The notes beneath the pieces were generated by a model, which was not told the DNA's origin, did no database searches, and was given only the letters and a program-made list of their open reading frames with translations. Positions 10,874 through 18,515 of a stretch of 64,000 nucleotides of DNA are shown here, piece after piece. This DNA is from Cryptosporangium arvum DSM 44712. GTDB lineage: Bacteria > Actinomycetota > Actinomycetes > Mycobacteriales > Cryptosporangiaceae. Both the position numbers and the translations under genes were made by a program. Position 1 is the first letter of the stretch. Every line of letters begins with the position of its first letter. The DNA lies in contig NZ_KK073874.1 in assembly GCF_000585375.1 (NCBI RefSeq), positions 5,115,251 to 5,179,250 on the forward strand, in the 5' to 3' direction.

Positions 10874-11473
10874 ATGGGAAGCATCGGGGGTAAGCGTCGC
10901 GTCCGCGCCGCACTCGCGTGCGCCGGGCTCGCGGCGCTGGCCGTGACCGCCGCACCGGCGGCCGCGAACGCGGCCACGTCCTTACCGGACGCGGGCGGAG
11001 TCAAGCCGGGACACGGCCACCCGCACTTCACGCTGCCCGAGGGCGCGCCGAAGCCGACGGTGCCGGCCCGGATCCAGTCCGCCTACAAGGTCGTCAAGGG
11101 CACCCAGACCTATACCTGCGCCGCCGACGGGACGTGGGGCACCGCGTCCACGCCGGAGGCGCAGCTGGTGCAGTACGACGGCCGGGGCCGGATCCACCAC
11201 TACGCCGGTCCGCGCTGGACCGCGCGCGACGGGTCCACGATCCTCGGCAAGAACGACACCACGGCCGCGGTTCCGCAGCCCGGCACGATCGCCTGGCTGC
11301 GGCTGGACGTCGTCGCGCACGAGAACACCAAGCCGGGCGAGCTCGACAAGGTGACGTGGATCAGCCGGGTCAACACGACCGGTGGCGCGGTGCCGACCGG
11401 TGCCTGCACCGCGGGCGAGACGAAGGCGGTGCCCTACGGCGCCGACTACGTCTTCTGGGTGCCGAAGAAGTAA
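10874..11473 (+). CDS. Secreted DUF3455 domain protein
   Basis: A 199-residue exported protein. Residues 1-34 form a signal peptide (Lys/Arg start, hydrophobic core ALACAGLAALAVTAAPAAANAA). The mature part matches DUF3455: KVVKGTQTYTCAADGTW, PEAQLVQYDGRGRIHHYAGP, WTARDGSTILGK, IAWLRLDVV and a C-terminal VPYGADYVFW. Function is unknown; homologues occur in fungi and bacteria and are usually secreted. AACGGAGG lies 9 bases before the ATG. Upstream, 10790-10801 holds a small CTCCT-AA-AGGAG repeat. It ends 4 bases from the stop of the convergent PucR gene. Confidence 0.85.
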   Translation: MGSIGGKRRVRAALACAGLAALAVTAAPAAANAATSLPDAGGVKPGHGHPHFTLPEGAPKPTVPARIQSAYKVVKGTQTYTCAADGTWGTASTPEAQLVQYDGRGRIHHYAGPRWTARDGSTILGKNDTTAAVPQPGTIAWLRLDVVAHENTKPGELDKVTWISRVNTTGGAVPTGACTAGETKAVPYGADYVFWVPKK

Positions 11474-11477
11474 CGCC

Positions 11478-12680
11478 TCACGCTGCCCCGCCCCGCCAGT
11501 GGAGGATCTCGAGCGCGGCCGCCACCGCGATCGTGTTCTCCGCCAGCGGGCGGGGCAGCATCGTGTCCGCCCTCGCCAACCGGCGCAGCACGGTGTTGCG
11601 GTGAGTGAACATCCGCTCGGCCGCCCGGGCGGCGTGGCACTGTTCTTTCAGGTAGGTGAGCACGGTCTCGCGCAGATCAGCGTCGGCGGAGGCGAGCGCA
11701 CCGAGCGTGTCGGCGACGAACTCGTCCGCGGTCGCCGGGTCGGTCGTGAGCGCCGCGACCAGCTGGACGTCCTCGAACCGGGCGATCCGCCGCGGCGACG
11801 TCAGCCGGGCCAGCATGCGTTGCGCGGTCAGCGCGTCCAGGTGACTGCGCCGGAACCCTTCGACGTCACGCGCGGGGCGTCCCACCGCGACCCGCACGTC
11901 GTCACCGAGCTCCCGGCGCAACGCCTCCGCCGGGGGCGCGTCGGCCGCCGGCAGCCAGAGCCACAGGCTCGCCGCGCTGGCCAGCACGGTCAGCCGCCGC
12001 GACACCCCGCACGCGCGGCGCACCGCCTCGGCCGCGTCCTCGAGCTCGCTCGTCGGCGTCCCGAGGCCGCTCCAGACGATCGCCGCCAGATGCGGCCCCG
12101 ACAGCGAGTACCCCAGCTGCGCCTCGGCCCGCGACCGGCCGATCGGGGCGCCCTCGAGCAGCAGCGTCACGGTCGCCCGGCGCTCGGCGTGCGCGCCCCG
12201 GGTCAGCTCGTCGCGTTCGGACTGCACCCGCTCGGTGATGCCGGCCAGCGTGTCGTCGAGGAACGTCGCGATCGAGCGGGACGAGACGTCGAGCAGCTCG
12301 CGCAGCTCCACCGGGTCGTCGGTCAGCCGGAAGCAGATGTCCATCCAGTGCCGCCAGGCGACGTTCTGCGCGGTGCGGAACGAGTCGAGCGCCCGCTCGT
12401 CGAGGCCCCGCCGGACCAGGTCACGGGCGCCCTCGAGGGCTTCGGCGCTGACGTTGGGCGGCACCCGCTCGCCGGGCCGCTGAATGTTCGCGGTGGCCCA
12501 GTGCAGCACGTTCGCGAGGTTGTTGCGCCGGGTGCGCTCGGCCAGCACCGGGTCGTCGGCGATGACGCGCATCCGCTCACCGGAGAGCGCCGCGGCGTCC
12601 ATCTCGTCGATCCACTCCCCCGGCGGCTGCACCGCGATCTCCGCGCCGCGCCGGAGGAGTTCCCGGACCCGCGGGTTCAC
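11478..12680 (-). CDS. PucR family transcriptional regulator
   Basis: A 400-residue regulator with the central GGDEF-like region of CdaR/PucR proteins (about 170-290) and the C-terminal PucR helix-turn-helix near LRETVLTYLKEQCHAARAAERMFTHRNTVLRRL. The GTG at 12680 overlaps the SDR stop as GTGA, so it is translationally coupled to the upstream oxidoreductases and is the third gene of their operon. It probably responds to a substrate of that pathway. The frame stays open into the SDR gene, but those residues are out-of-frame SDR codons and I exclude them. Confidence 0.87.
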   Translation of the reverse strand: MNPRVRELLRRGAEIAVQPPGEWIDEMDAAALSGERMRVIADDPVLAERTRRNNLANVLHWATANIQRPGERVPPNVSAEALEGARDLVRRGLDERALDSFRTAQNVAWRHWMDICFRLTDDPVELRELLDVSSRSIATFLDDTLAGITERVQSERDELTRGAHAERRATVTLLLEGAPIGRSRAEAQLGYSLSGPHLAAIVWSGLGTPTSELEDAAEAVRRACGVSRRLTVLASAASLWLWLPAADAPPAEALRRELGDDVRVAVGRPARDVEGFRRSHLDALTAQRMLARLTSPRRIARFEDVQLVAALTTDPATADEFVADTLGALASADADLRETVLTYLKEQCHAARAAERMFTHRNTVLRRLARADTMLPRPLAENTIAVAAALEILHWRGGAA

Positions 12681-13504
12681 GTCTGCGGGAACATCCGTCT
12701 GCCCCACCAGTTCGCCAGCCGGGGGTAGGTGCCGGGCGCGAGCCGGACCAGCGCGTCGATGGCCTTGGCGTCGTTGCCGACCAGGATCCGGGGACGCTTG
12801 GCCGCGACCCCGTCGAGGATGATCGTCGCCGCCTTCGCCGGGTCCATGCGCAGCAGCTTGTCGGTGTAGGTGCGGGTGCGCGCCTCCTGCTCGCGCGTGA
12901 CCGTCTCGCCCCGCGCCCGGGCGGCCGCGAGCGCGGCCAGCGCGATGTTCGTCTTGACGCCACCGGGGTGCACGACCGTCACGTCCACCGGATGTCCGTC
13001 GCGCAGCATCTCCGAGCGCAGCGTCTCGGTGAACCCGCGGACCGCGAACTTCGACGTGCAGTACGCGGCGAGCCCGGCCTGTGCCAGGTACCCGTTCAGA
13101 CTGCTGATCGTGACGACGTGCCCCGCGCCGGACGCGATCAGGTGCGGGAGGAACTCCGTGGTGCCGTGGATGACGCCCCACAGGTTGACGCCGAGCACCC
13201 GCTCGAACGAGCCGTAGTCGCCGTCCAGGATGCTCGGTGCGCCGTCGGCGATGCCCGCGTTGTTGTAGAGCTGGTGCACGGTTCCGAAGTGCCCGGCGAC
13301 GCTCCGCGCGTACGCGGCGACGGCGGCCCGGTCGCTGACGTCGAGGAGCTCGGCGTGGGCGTTCGTCCGTTCCGCGGTCTCGGCGAGCCCGACGGGGTCG
13401 ATGTCGCTGATCGCCAGCCGGGCCCCGCGCCCGGCCAGTGCGACCGCCAGCGCCCGCCCGATGCCCGACCCGGCGCCGGTGACCACCGCGACCGTGTCCC
13501 TCAT
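12677..13504 (-). CDS. Short-chain dehydrogenase/reductase (SadH-like)
   Basis: A 275-residue NAD(P)-dependent oxidoreductase with TGAGSGIG at about 9-16, NNAG at about 81-84, the catalytic Ser in TISSLNG and the YCTSK pair. The acidic residue in ISDID after strand 2 suggests NAD preference. Its start and the monooxygenase stop overlap as ATGA, and its stop overlaps the PucR start as GTGA. Pairing an SDR with a flavin monooxygenase resembles the mycobacterial MymA/SadH arrangement, so oxidation of an alcohol or ketone, possibly lipid-derived, is a reasonable inference. Confidence 0.92.
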   Translation of the reverse strand: MRDTVAVVTGAGSGIGRALAVALAGRGARLAISDIDPVGLAETAERTNAHAELLDVSDRAAVAAYARSVAGHFGTVHQLYNNAGIADGAPSILDGDYGSFERVLGVNLWGVIHGTTEFLPHLIASGAGHVVTISSLNGYLAQAGLAAYCTSKFAVRGFTETLRSEMLRDGHPVDVTVVHPGGVKTNIALAALAAARARGETVTREQEARTRTYTDKLLRMDPAKAATIILDGVAAKRPRILVGNDAKAIDALVRLAPGTYPRLANWWGRRMFPQT

Positions 13505-14967
13505 CGGCCGACCCCCGCCCGGTCGCGCGCCTCGAACCGCAGGTCGGGGTCGACCACCGGGCCGTTACGCAGCACCTTCACGTCGGCCTGGTAGTTCATC
13601 GACATGACCCACGGGGCCTTCTCGCCCTGACGGGGAAGCTGGTCGAGCGCCCGCTGGACGTACCCGGCGCCGAAGTCCAGCAGCGGGCGGGTCGGGGCGT
13701 CCGGGTCCGGGCGCACCGGGACGCAGACGTCGTAGCCGTGCTCGCGCATGTGGTTGAGCAGGCGGCAGAAGTGCTCGCAGAGCAGGCCGACCTTGAGCGT
13801 CCAGGACGCGTTCGTGTAGCCGATCGCGAACGCGAAGTTCGGGACGCCGGAGAGCATCATGCCCTTGAACGCGACGTGGTCGGGCAGGTGCACCGCTTCC
13901 CCGTCGACGCGCAGCGCCGCGCCACCGAACGGTTGCAGGTTCAGGCCGGTCGCGGTGACGATGATGTCGGCCTCGAGTTCCCGGCCGGCCGCGAGCCGGA
14001 TGCCGGTCGGGGTGAACGTCTCGATCCGGTCGGTGACCACCGCGGCCCGGTCCTTCCGGATGGCGCGGAACAGGTCGCCGTCGGGCACCGCGCAGAGCCG
14101 CTGGTCCCACGGGCCGTACGGCGGGTTGAAGTGCTCGTCGACCGGATAGCCGGGCGGGAGCGCCTTGACGTTCACCGCGCGGATGATCTTGCGCGCGATC
14201 GTCGGGAAGCGCTGCGCGAACTTCCAGACCCCGGCCTGCTTGGCGATGTTGAGGCGGCGGGAGAGCGCGTAGGCCCGCCGCTCCGGCAGCAGCGTGCGCA
14301 GGCGGTTGGCGATCGCGTCCACGGACGGCACCGGCATGACGTAGCTGGGGGTGCGCTGCAGCATCGTGACGTGGGCCGCGGTGGTGGCCAGCGCGGGCAC
14401 GAGCGTCACCGCGGTCGCTCCGCTGCCGATCACCACGACCCGTTTGCCGGCGTAGTCGAGGTCCTCGGGCCAGTGCTGCGGGTGGACGATCGGGCCGGTG
14501 AACGCGTCCCGGCCCGCGAAGTGCGGGGTGTAGCCCTCGTCGTAGCGGTAGTAGCCGCTCGCGCAGAAGATCCAGTTCGCGGAGATCCGGATCCGCTCGC
14601 CGTCGTGCTCCACCTCGGCGACCCAGCGGGCGTCGGCACTGGACCAGTCCGCGCTCAACACCCGGTGGTGGAAGCGGACGTCCCGGTCGAGGTCGTGCTC
14701 CCGGGCGGTCTCGCGGAGGTAGGCGAGGATCTTGTCGGCCCCGGCGATCGACTGCCGGTCGCGCCACGGCTTGAACTCGTAGCCGAAGGTGTGCAGGTCG
14801 GAGTCGGAGCGGATGCCGGGGTAGCGGAACAGGTCCCAGGTGCCGCCGGTGGCGCCGCGGGCCTCGAGGATGGTGAACGTCGCGGCCGGGACGTGGGTGC
14901 GTAGGTAGTAGGCCGCGCCGATGCCGGAGATACCGGCGCCGACGATGAGCACGTCGACGTGTTCCAT
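13501..14967 (-). CDS. Flavin-containing Baeyer-Villiger-type monooxygenase (MymA-like)
   Basis: A 488-residue FAD/NADPH monooxygenase. It has the FAD-binding GAGISGIG near residue 11, the Baeyer-Villiger fingerprint FTGPIVHPQHWP, a second dinucleotide motif VVVIGSGATA, and ATGLNLQPFGG near the end. It should insert oxygen into a ketone or oxidise a heteroatom; the substrate is unknown. The ATG at 14967 has GGAG about 8 bases upstream. The frame stays open for another 365 codons upstream, but that stretch is low-complexity repeat DNA and has no homologue character. It is the first gene of the operon with the SDR and PucR genes. Confidence 0.93.
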   Translation of the reverse strand: MEHVDVLIVGAGISGIGAAYYLRTHVPAATFTILEARGATGGTWDLFRYPGIRSDSDLHTFGYEFKPWRDRQSIAGADKILAYLRETAREHDLDRDVRFHHRVLSADWSSADARWVAEVEHDGERIRISANWIFCASGYYRYDEGYTPHFAGRDAFTGPIVHPQHWPEDLDYAGKRVVVIGSGATAVTLVPALATTAAHVTMLQRTPSYVMPVPSVDAIANRLRTLLPERRAYALSRRLNIAKQAGVWKFAQRFPTIARKIIRAVNVKALPPGYPVDEHFNPPYGPWDQRLCAVPDGDLFRAIRKDRAAVVTDRIETFTPTGIRLAAGRELEADIIVTATGLNLQPFGGAALRVDGEAVHLPDHVAFKGMMLSGVPNFAFAIGYTNASWTLKVGLLCEHFCRLLNHMREHGYDVCVPVRPDPDAPTRPLLDFGAGYVQRALDQLPRQGEKAPWVMSMNYQADVKVLRNGPVVDPDLRFEARDRAGVGR

Positions 14968-15147
14968 GACAGGACTCCCTCGGTAGCCGCGCCGCTTCCC
15001 GGTGATCATCACCCGTGGAACCGTCTGGTACCAGGTGCGGGCGGCACCGATTTGAGGTCGGGATGGTGCGTTCGGCTTCAGCGGGGGTTTTGGGGGTGAG
15101 GCGGGCGGCTGGTTTTGGTCGATGCTGATCGGGCGGTGGTGGTCTTG

Positions 15148-15174
15148 GTCAGGCCGGTCAGGCCGGTCAGGCCG
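15148..15174. repeat. Three tandem 9-bp repeats
   Basis: Three exact copies of GGTCAGGCC, followed by a broken fourth (GGTCCGCTG). Confidence 0.85.
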
Positions 15175-15192
15175 GTCCGCTGGATCGGCGGG

Positions 15193-15283
15193 GTCGGGCG
15201 CGTGGGCCGGATCGGGCGCGTGGGCCAGGTTGGGCGCGTGGGGCCAGATCGGGCACGTGGGCCAGATCGGGCGGGTCGGGCAG
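15193..15283. repeat. Five tandem 18-bp repeats
   Basis: About five copies of ATCGGGCGCGTGGGCCAG, differing by a few substitutions and one inserted base. Confidence 0.85.
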
Positions 15284-15510
15284 TTGCGACGTGCGGTCGG
15301 GTGCCGTTGTGTATGGGTCTGCCGGGGTCTTCGCGGGAGGCCCGGATGTTGTCGCCGGGCAGGGTCGTGCTGTCTACCAGTGCAGTCGCACGTCACTGCT
15401 CGCCATCGCACGGAGCCGCCCGCCATCGCCGTCCGCCATCGCCGCCCGCGTCCGGCCGGGGGTTCTCGCCGATCCACCGCGCCACCCGCCGTCCCACGGG
15501 GCCAGTGGTC

Positions 15511-15609
15511 ATCCCACGGAGCCGGCCGTCGTCCCACGGAGCCGGCCGTCGTCCCACAGAATCGGCCGTCATCCCCCAGAACCGGCTTCATCTTTCGGAG
15601 CCGGCTGTC
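15511..15609. repeat. Five degenerate 20-bp repeats
   Basis: The units follow ATCCCACGGAGCCGGCCGTC with increasing divergence downstream; one unit is 19 bases. Confidence 0.8.
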
Positions 15610-15740
15610 ATCTCCACCCGGGGCTGCCGCCCACCCCATGTGACCGCCCGCCGTCCCATCGAGTCCATGCCATCCCGCGGCCCACCCCTTCCGCCATCTC
15701 ACCGAGTCCCACGCCATCCCGCGGCCAACCGCCATCCCAC

Positions 15741-15882
15741 GGAATCTCCAGGCGTCCCGCGGAATCTCCAGGCGTCCCGCGGAATCTCCAGGCGTCCCGC
15801 GGAATCCCAAGGCGTCCCGCACGGAATCCCAAGCCATCCCGCGGAATCCCAAGGCGTCCCGCGGAATCCCAAGGCGTCCCGC
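15741..15882. repeat. Seven 20-bp repeats
   Basis: Three exact copies of GGAATCTCCAGGCGTCCCGC are followed by four of GGAATCCCAAGGCGTCCCGC, one of them altered and preceded by a 2-base insertion. Units abut with no spacers, so this is not a CRISPR array. Confidence 0.9.
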
Positions 15883-16111
15883 GGCCAATGCCGCCCCGTG
15901 CCGTCCCACAGTCCACCCGCCATCCCACCCGGTCACCCGCCATCCCGTGCAGTCCCACGCCATCCCACGACCCACGCCCCGTCCCACGGGGTCCCACGCC
16001 ATCCCGCGGAGCCCCACGCCGTCCAGTCGAGCTGCCCGACTGCGCAACGGGCCCACGGGCACGCGTTCGGGGCCGTCAGCGGCGTGATTGGTGATGAGGT
16101 GACGGCGTGAT

Positions 16112-16215
16112 GCGGCAGCGGCGCCACGCGGCAGCAGCTCAGCGCGACAGCAGCTCGCCAGCGGCTCAGCTCGGCAGCGACAAGCAGCGGCAGCAGCGGC
16201 AGCACCGGCAGTGGC
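16112..16215. repeat. GCAGC-rich low-complexity block
   Basis: A run of CAGC and GGCAGC words (for example GCAGCGGCAGCAGCGGCAGC) ends 14 bases before the stop codon of the minus-strand SARP fragment gene. Confidence 0.7.
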
Positions 16216-16228
16216 AGCTCGGGTTGGG

Positions 16229-16720
16229 TTAGGGGTTCAGGAGGGACCGGCGCTCGTTGGTGGCCGCGGAGCGGAGGGCCTCCAGGCGGGCGGACTCGGC
16301 GGCGGCGAACCCGTCGGCGAACTCGTCGAAGGCGCGCCCTCGCCACCAGGAGAGCAGCCGGTCGTAGGCCGACAGGGCAGCCGGCCCGGTGGCCGCGCGC
16401 GCCGCGCGCAGACCGGCCTCGAACTCCCAGGCGTCGACCGCACTTCCGGGAACCCGGAGCGCGTACCCGTCCAGCTCGGTGACGAGACCGGCCCCGAGTG
16501 CCCCGCGCAGCCGGGAGGCCAGCGTGTACAGGGCCGGCCGGACGTCCGCCGGGCCGCCCTCGTCGCCCCAGACGCTCCGGGCGAGCGCGTCGAACTCCAC
16601 GACGCGCCCCCGTGCGAGGATCAGCCGGGCGAGCATCGCGCGCTGGCGCCGCGGCAGCGCGCGCGGCGGGGACCCCTCCCGCACGACCTCGATGGGCCCC
16701 AGCACCCGGCAACGCGACAC
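16229..16720 (-). CDS. Truncated SARP-type regulator
   Basis: A 163-residue protein that starts like SARP/AfsR regulators (CRVLGPIEVVREG), continues through the OmpR-like winged helix (RRQRAMLARLILARGRVVEFDALARSVWG, ALYTLASRLRGAL) and enters the bacterial activation domain (AAEYD-like ALSAYDRLLSWWRGRAFDEF, ESARLEALRSAATNERR). It ends after the first activation-domain helices, about 90 residues short of a minimal SARP. The stop abuts a repeat block, suggesting the 3' part was lost. The GTG at 16720 has GGAGG immediately before it; a GTG at 16705 is possible. It may still bind DNA. Confidence 0.7.
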   Translation of the reverse strand: MSRCRVLGPIEVVREGSPPRALPRRQRAMLARLILARGRVVEFDALARSVWGDEGGPADVRPALYTLASRLRGALGAGLVTELDGYALRVPGSAVDAWEFEAGLRAARAATGPAALSAYDRLLSWWRGRAFDEFADGFAAAESARLEALRSAATNERRSLLNP

Positions 16721-16772
16721 CCTCCATCGTAAACACGGTGAGCAGGTATAACGGCGGGAACAGGTTCTGATT

Positions 16773-17354
16773 GTGGATAATCCATTGTGGCCCGCCGGCC
16801 GTCTCCGCCGGCTCTCCCCCGCGGAGCTCGACGACGACCAGCGCGCCGTCTACCGCGCGGTCACCGGAGGCCGTCGCGCCGCCGGCCCGCAGGCGTTCGC
16901 GCTCGTCGACGACCAGGGCCGCCTGACCGGGCCGTTCAACGCGATGCTGCTCAGCCCGCCGGTGGGGGCCGCGCTGCAGTCGCTCGGCGAGGCCGTGCGG
17001 TACGAGACCACGCTCAGCGACCGCGCCCGCGAACTCGCGATCCTGGTCGTCGCCGCTCACTGGGGCAGCACATTCGAGCGGGAAGCGCACGAGGCGGTCG
17101 GCCGCCGCGCCGGACTCACCGACGACGAGCTCGGCGCCGTCCGCACCGGCACCGAACCGCACTCTTTGAGCACCGACGAACTCGCCGCACTCCGCACCAC
17201 CCGCGCGCTCCTGACCGGAGGGGGCCTGGAGGACGCCCACTACGACGCCGCCGTCGCGGCCCTCGGCGAGCGCGGCCTGTTCGAGCTGACGACGCTCGTC
17301 GGCTACTACGGCACGCTGGCGCTGCAACTTCGGGTGTTCGCCGGCGAGGGCTGA
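16773..17354 (+). CDS. Carboxymuconolactone decarboxylase family protein
   Basis: A 193-residue all-helical AhpD/CMD-fold protein. The core FNAMLLSPPVGAALQSLGEAVRYETTL-SDRARELAILVVAAHWGSTFE-REAHEAV is the family signature. There is no CxxC pair, so peroxidase activity of the AhpD kind is unlikely; decarboxylase or uncharacterised roles fit better. It has a GTG start and is divergent from the SARP fragment (52 bases). The aldo/keto reductase begins 5 bases after its stop, so the two are probably co-transcribed. Confidence 0.82.
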   Translation: MDNPLWPAGRLRRLSPAELDDDQRAVYRAVTGGRRAAGPQAFALVDDQGRLTGPFNAMLLSPPVGAALQSLGEAVRYETTLSDRARELAILVVAAHWGSTFEREAHEAVGRRAGLTDDELGAVRTGTEPHSLSTDELAALRTTRALLTGGGLEDAHYDAAVAALGERGLFELTTLVGYYGTLALQLRVFAGEG

Positions 17355-17359
17355 CTACG

Positions 17360-18346
17360 GTGGAGCCCGTGAGCGAACAGATCCCCACCCGCACCCTCTG
17401 GTCCGACGGCCCGGGCGTCGGCGCGATCGGCCTCGGCTGCATGGGCATGACCTGGGCCTACGGCACCGACGCGAATTCCGACGACCCCAGCGCCGTGATC
17501 GGCCACGCGATCGATCTCGGCGTCACGCTCATCGACACCTCGGACGTCTACGGCCCGTTCACCAACGAGGAACTCGTCGGGAAGGCCCTGACCCGGCGGC
17601 GGGACGAGGTCACGCTGGCCACCAAGGGCGGCCTGGTCGCGCACTTCGCCGACGGCCGGCCCGACTCGTCGCGGATGCCGAGCCCGAACGGCTCGCCCGA
17701 GCACCTGCGCCAGGCGATCGACGGGTCGCTGCGCCGCCTCGGCGTCGAGACCATCGACCTGTACTACCTGCACCGCCCCGACCCGGACGTGCCGATCGAG
17801 GACAGCATCGGCGTCCTGGCCGAGGCGGTGTCGGCGGGCAAGATCCGGGCGATCGGCGTCTCGGAGTTCAGCGTCGAGCAGCTCGACCGGGCGGCCGCGG
17901 TGCACCCGATCGGCGCGGTGCAGTCGGAGCTGTCGCTCTGGACCCGCGACCACCTCGGCACCACACTGCCGTGGTGCGAGCGCAACGGCGCCGGGTTCGT
18001 CCCGTTCTCGCCCCTCGGTCGCGGGTTCCTCACCGGCACGCTGCGCGAGGCCGCGTTCTCCGCGAACGACTTCCGCGCGCGCAACCCCCGCTTCCAGCCG
18101 GAGAACCTGAAAGCGAACCTGGCGATCGTGGAGACCGTGGAGGCGATCGCGGCGAAGTACGAGGCGACCGCCGCCCAGGTGGCGCTGGCCTGGGTGCTCG
18201 CGCAGGGCGCGCACGTCGTGCCGATCCCCGGCACGCGGCGGCTGGCGCGCCTGGCTGAGAACGCGGGCGCGGCGTCGCTGCAGCTCACCGCCGAGGACGT
18301 CGCCGCACTGGACGCACTGCCGGCCCCGGCTGGGGCGCGCTACTGA
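17360..18346 (+). CDS. Aldo/keto reductase
   Basis: A 328-residue NADPH-dependent (beta/alpha)8 oxidoreductase. The catalytic tetrad is visible: Asp and Tyr in DTSDVYGPFTNEELVG, Lys in LATKGG and His in YYLHRPD. GLGCMGMTWAYG is the typical first loop, and VPIPGTRRLARLAENAGA is the cofactor-phosphate loop of the AKR13-type YhdN/YakC branch. The GTG at 17360 has GAGGG with 9 bases of spacing; a GTG at 17369 is nearly as good. Co-transcription with the CMD-family gene suggests both act on one carbonyl compound, which I cannot identify. Confidence 0.93.
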   Translation: MEPVSEQIPTRTLWSDGPGVGAIGLGCMGMTWAYGTDANSDDPSAVIGHAIDLGVTLIDTSDVYGPFTNEELVGKALTRRRDEVTLATKGGLVAHFADGRPDSSRMPSPNGSPEHLRQAIDGSLRRLGVETIDLYYLHRPDPDVPIEDSIGVLAEAVSAGKIRAIGVSEFSVEQLDRAAAVHPIGAVQSELSLWTRDHLGTTLPWCERNGAGFVPFSPLGRGFLTGTLREAAFSANDFRARNPRFQPENLKANLAIVETVEAIAAKYEATAAQVALAWVLAQGAHVVPIPGTRRLARLAENAGAASLQLTAEDVAALDALPAPAGARY

Positions 18347-18363
18347 GGTTCCCGGTGATACTG

Positions 18364-18387
18364 GTTCGCGCCCGTTTTCGGGCGAAC
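18364..18387. terminator. Hairpin after the aldo/keto reductase
   Basis: GTTCG-CG-CCCG, a TTTT loop and CGGGCGAAC make a stem with a 2-base bulge, 18 bases past the stop. The rest of the 169-base gap before the next gene is AT-richer and should hold its promoter. Confidence 0.55.
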
Positions 18388-18515
18388 GTACCGGTATTCA
18401 TGGCCCGAATGGTGCCAAATTAGCGCTATCGCGCACAACGTCGGCACGTCGGGGTCACTGACGTGCAAATAAGTGGTCGTATCCGATTTGTCAGAAAAAC
18501 AGATCGGAGACGACG

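Larger units (their letters stand above)
14968..16228. other. Gene-free 1.26-kb stretch of short tandem repeats
   Basis: No credible gene is seen on either strand. From about 15380 to 16030 the + strand is C-rich and built from variations on CATCCCRCGG and CGTCCCGCGGAATC. Four tandem arrays and one GCAGC-rich block are listed separately. Long open frames cross it on both strands only because stops are rare at this composition. The first 80 bases beside 14967 should contain the promoter of the monooxygenase operon. Confidence 0.75.

Noticed and set aside
11478-13181. PucR regulator extended to 567 residues
   Set aside because: The extra N-terminal part is the SDR gene read out of frame; the GTGA overlap at 12680 gives a natural start.
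15741-15882. CRISPR array candidate
   Set aside because: The 20-bp units abut without spacers and no cas genes are present.
13501-16062. Monooxygenase extended to 853 residues through the repeat region
   Set aside because: The added 365 residues are low-complexity translations of short DNA repeats, and the ATG at 14967 has a ribosome site and the family N-terminus.
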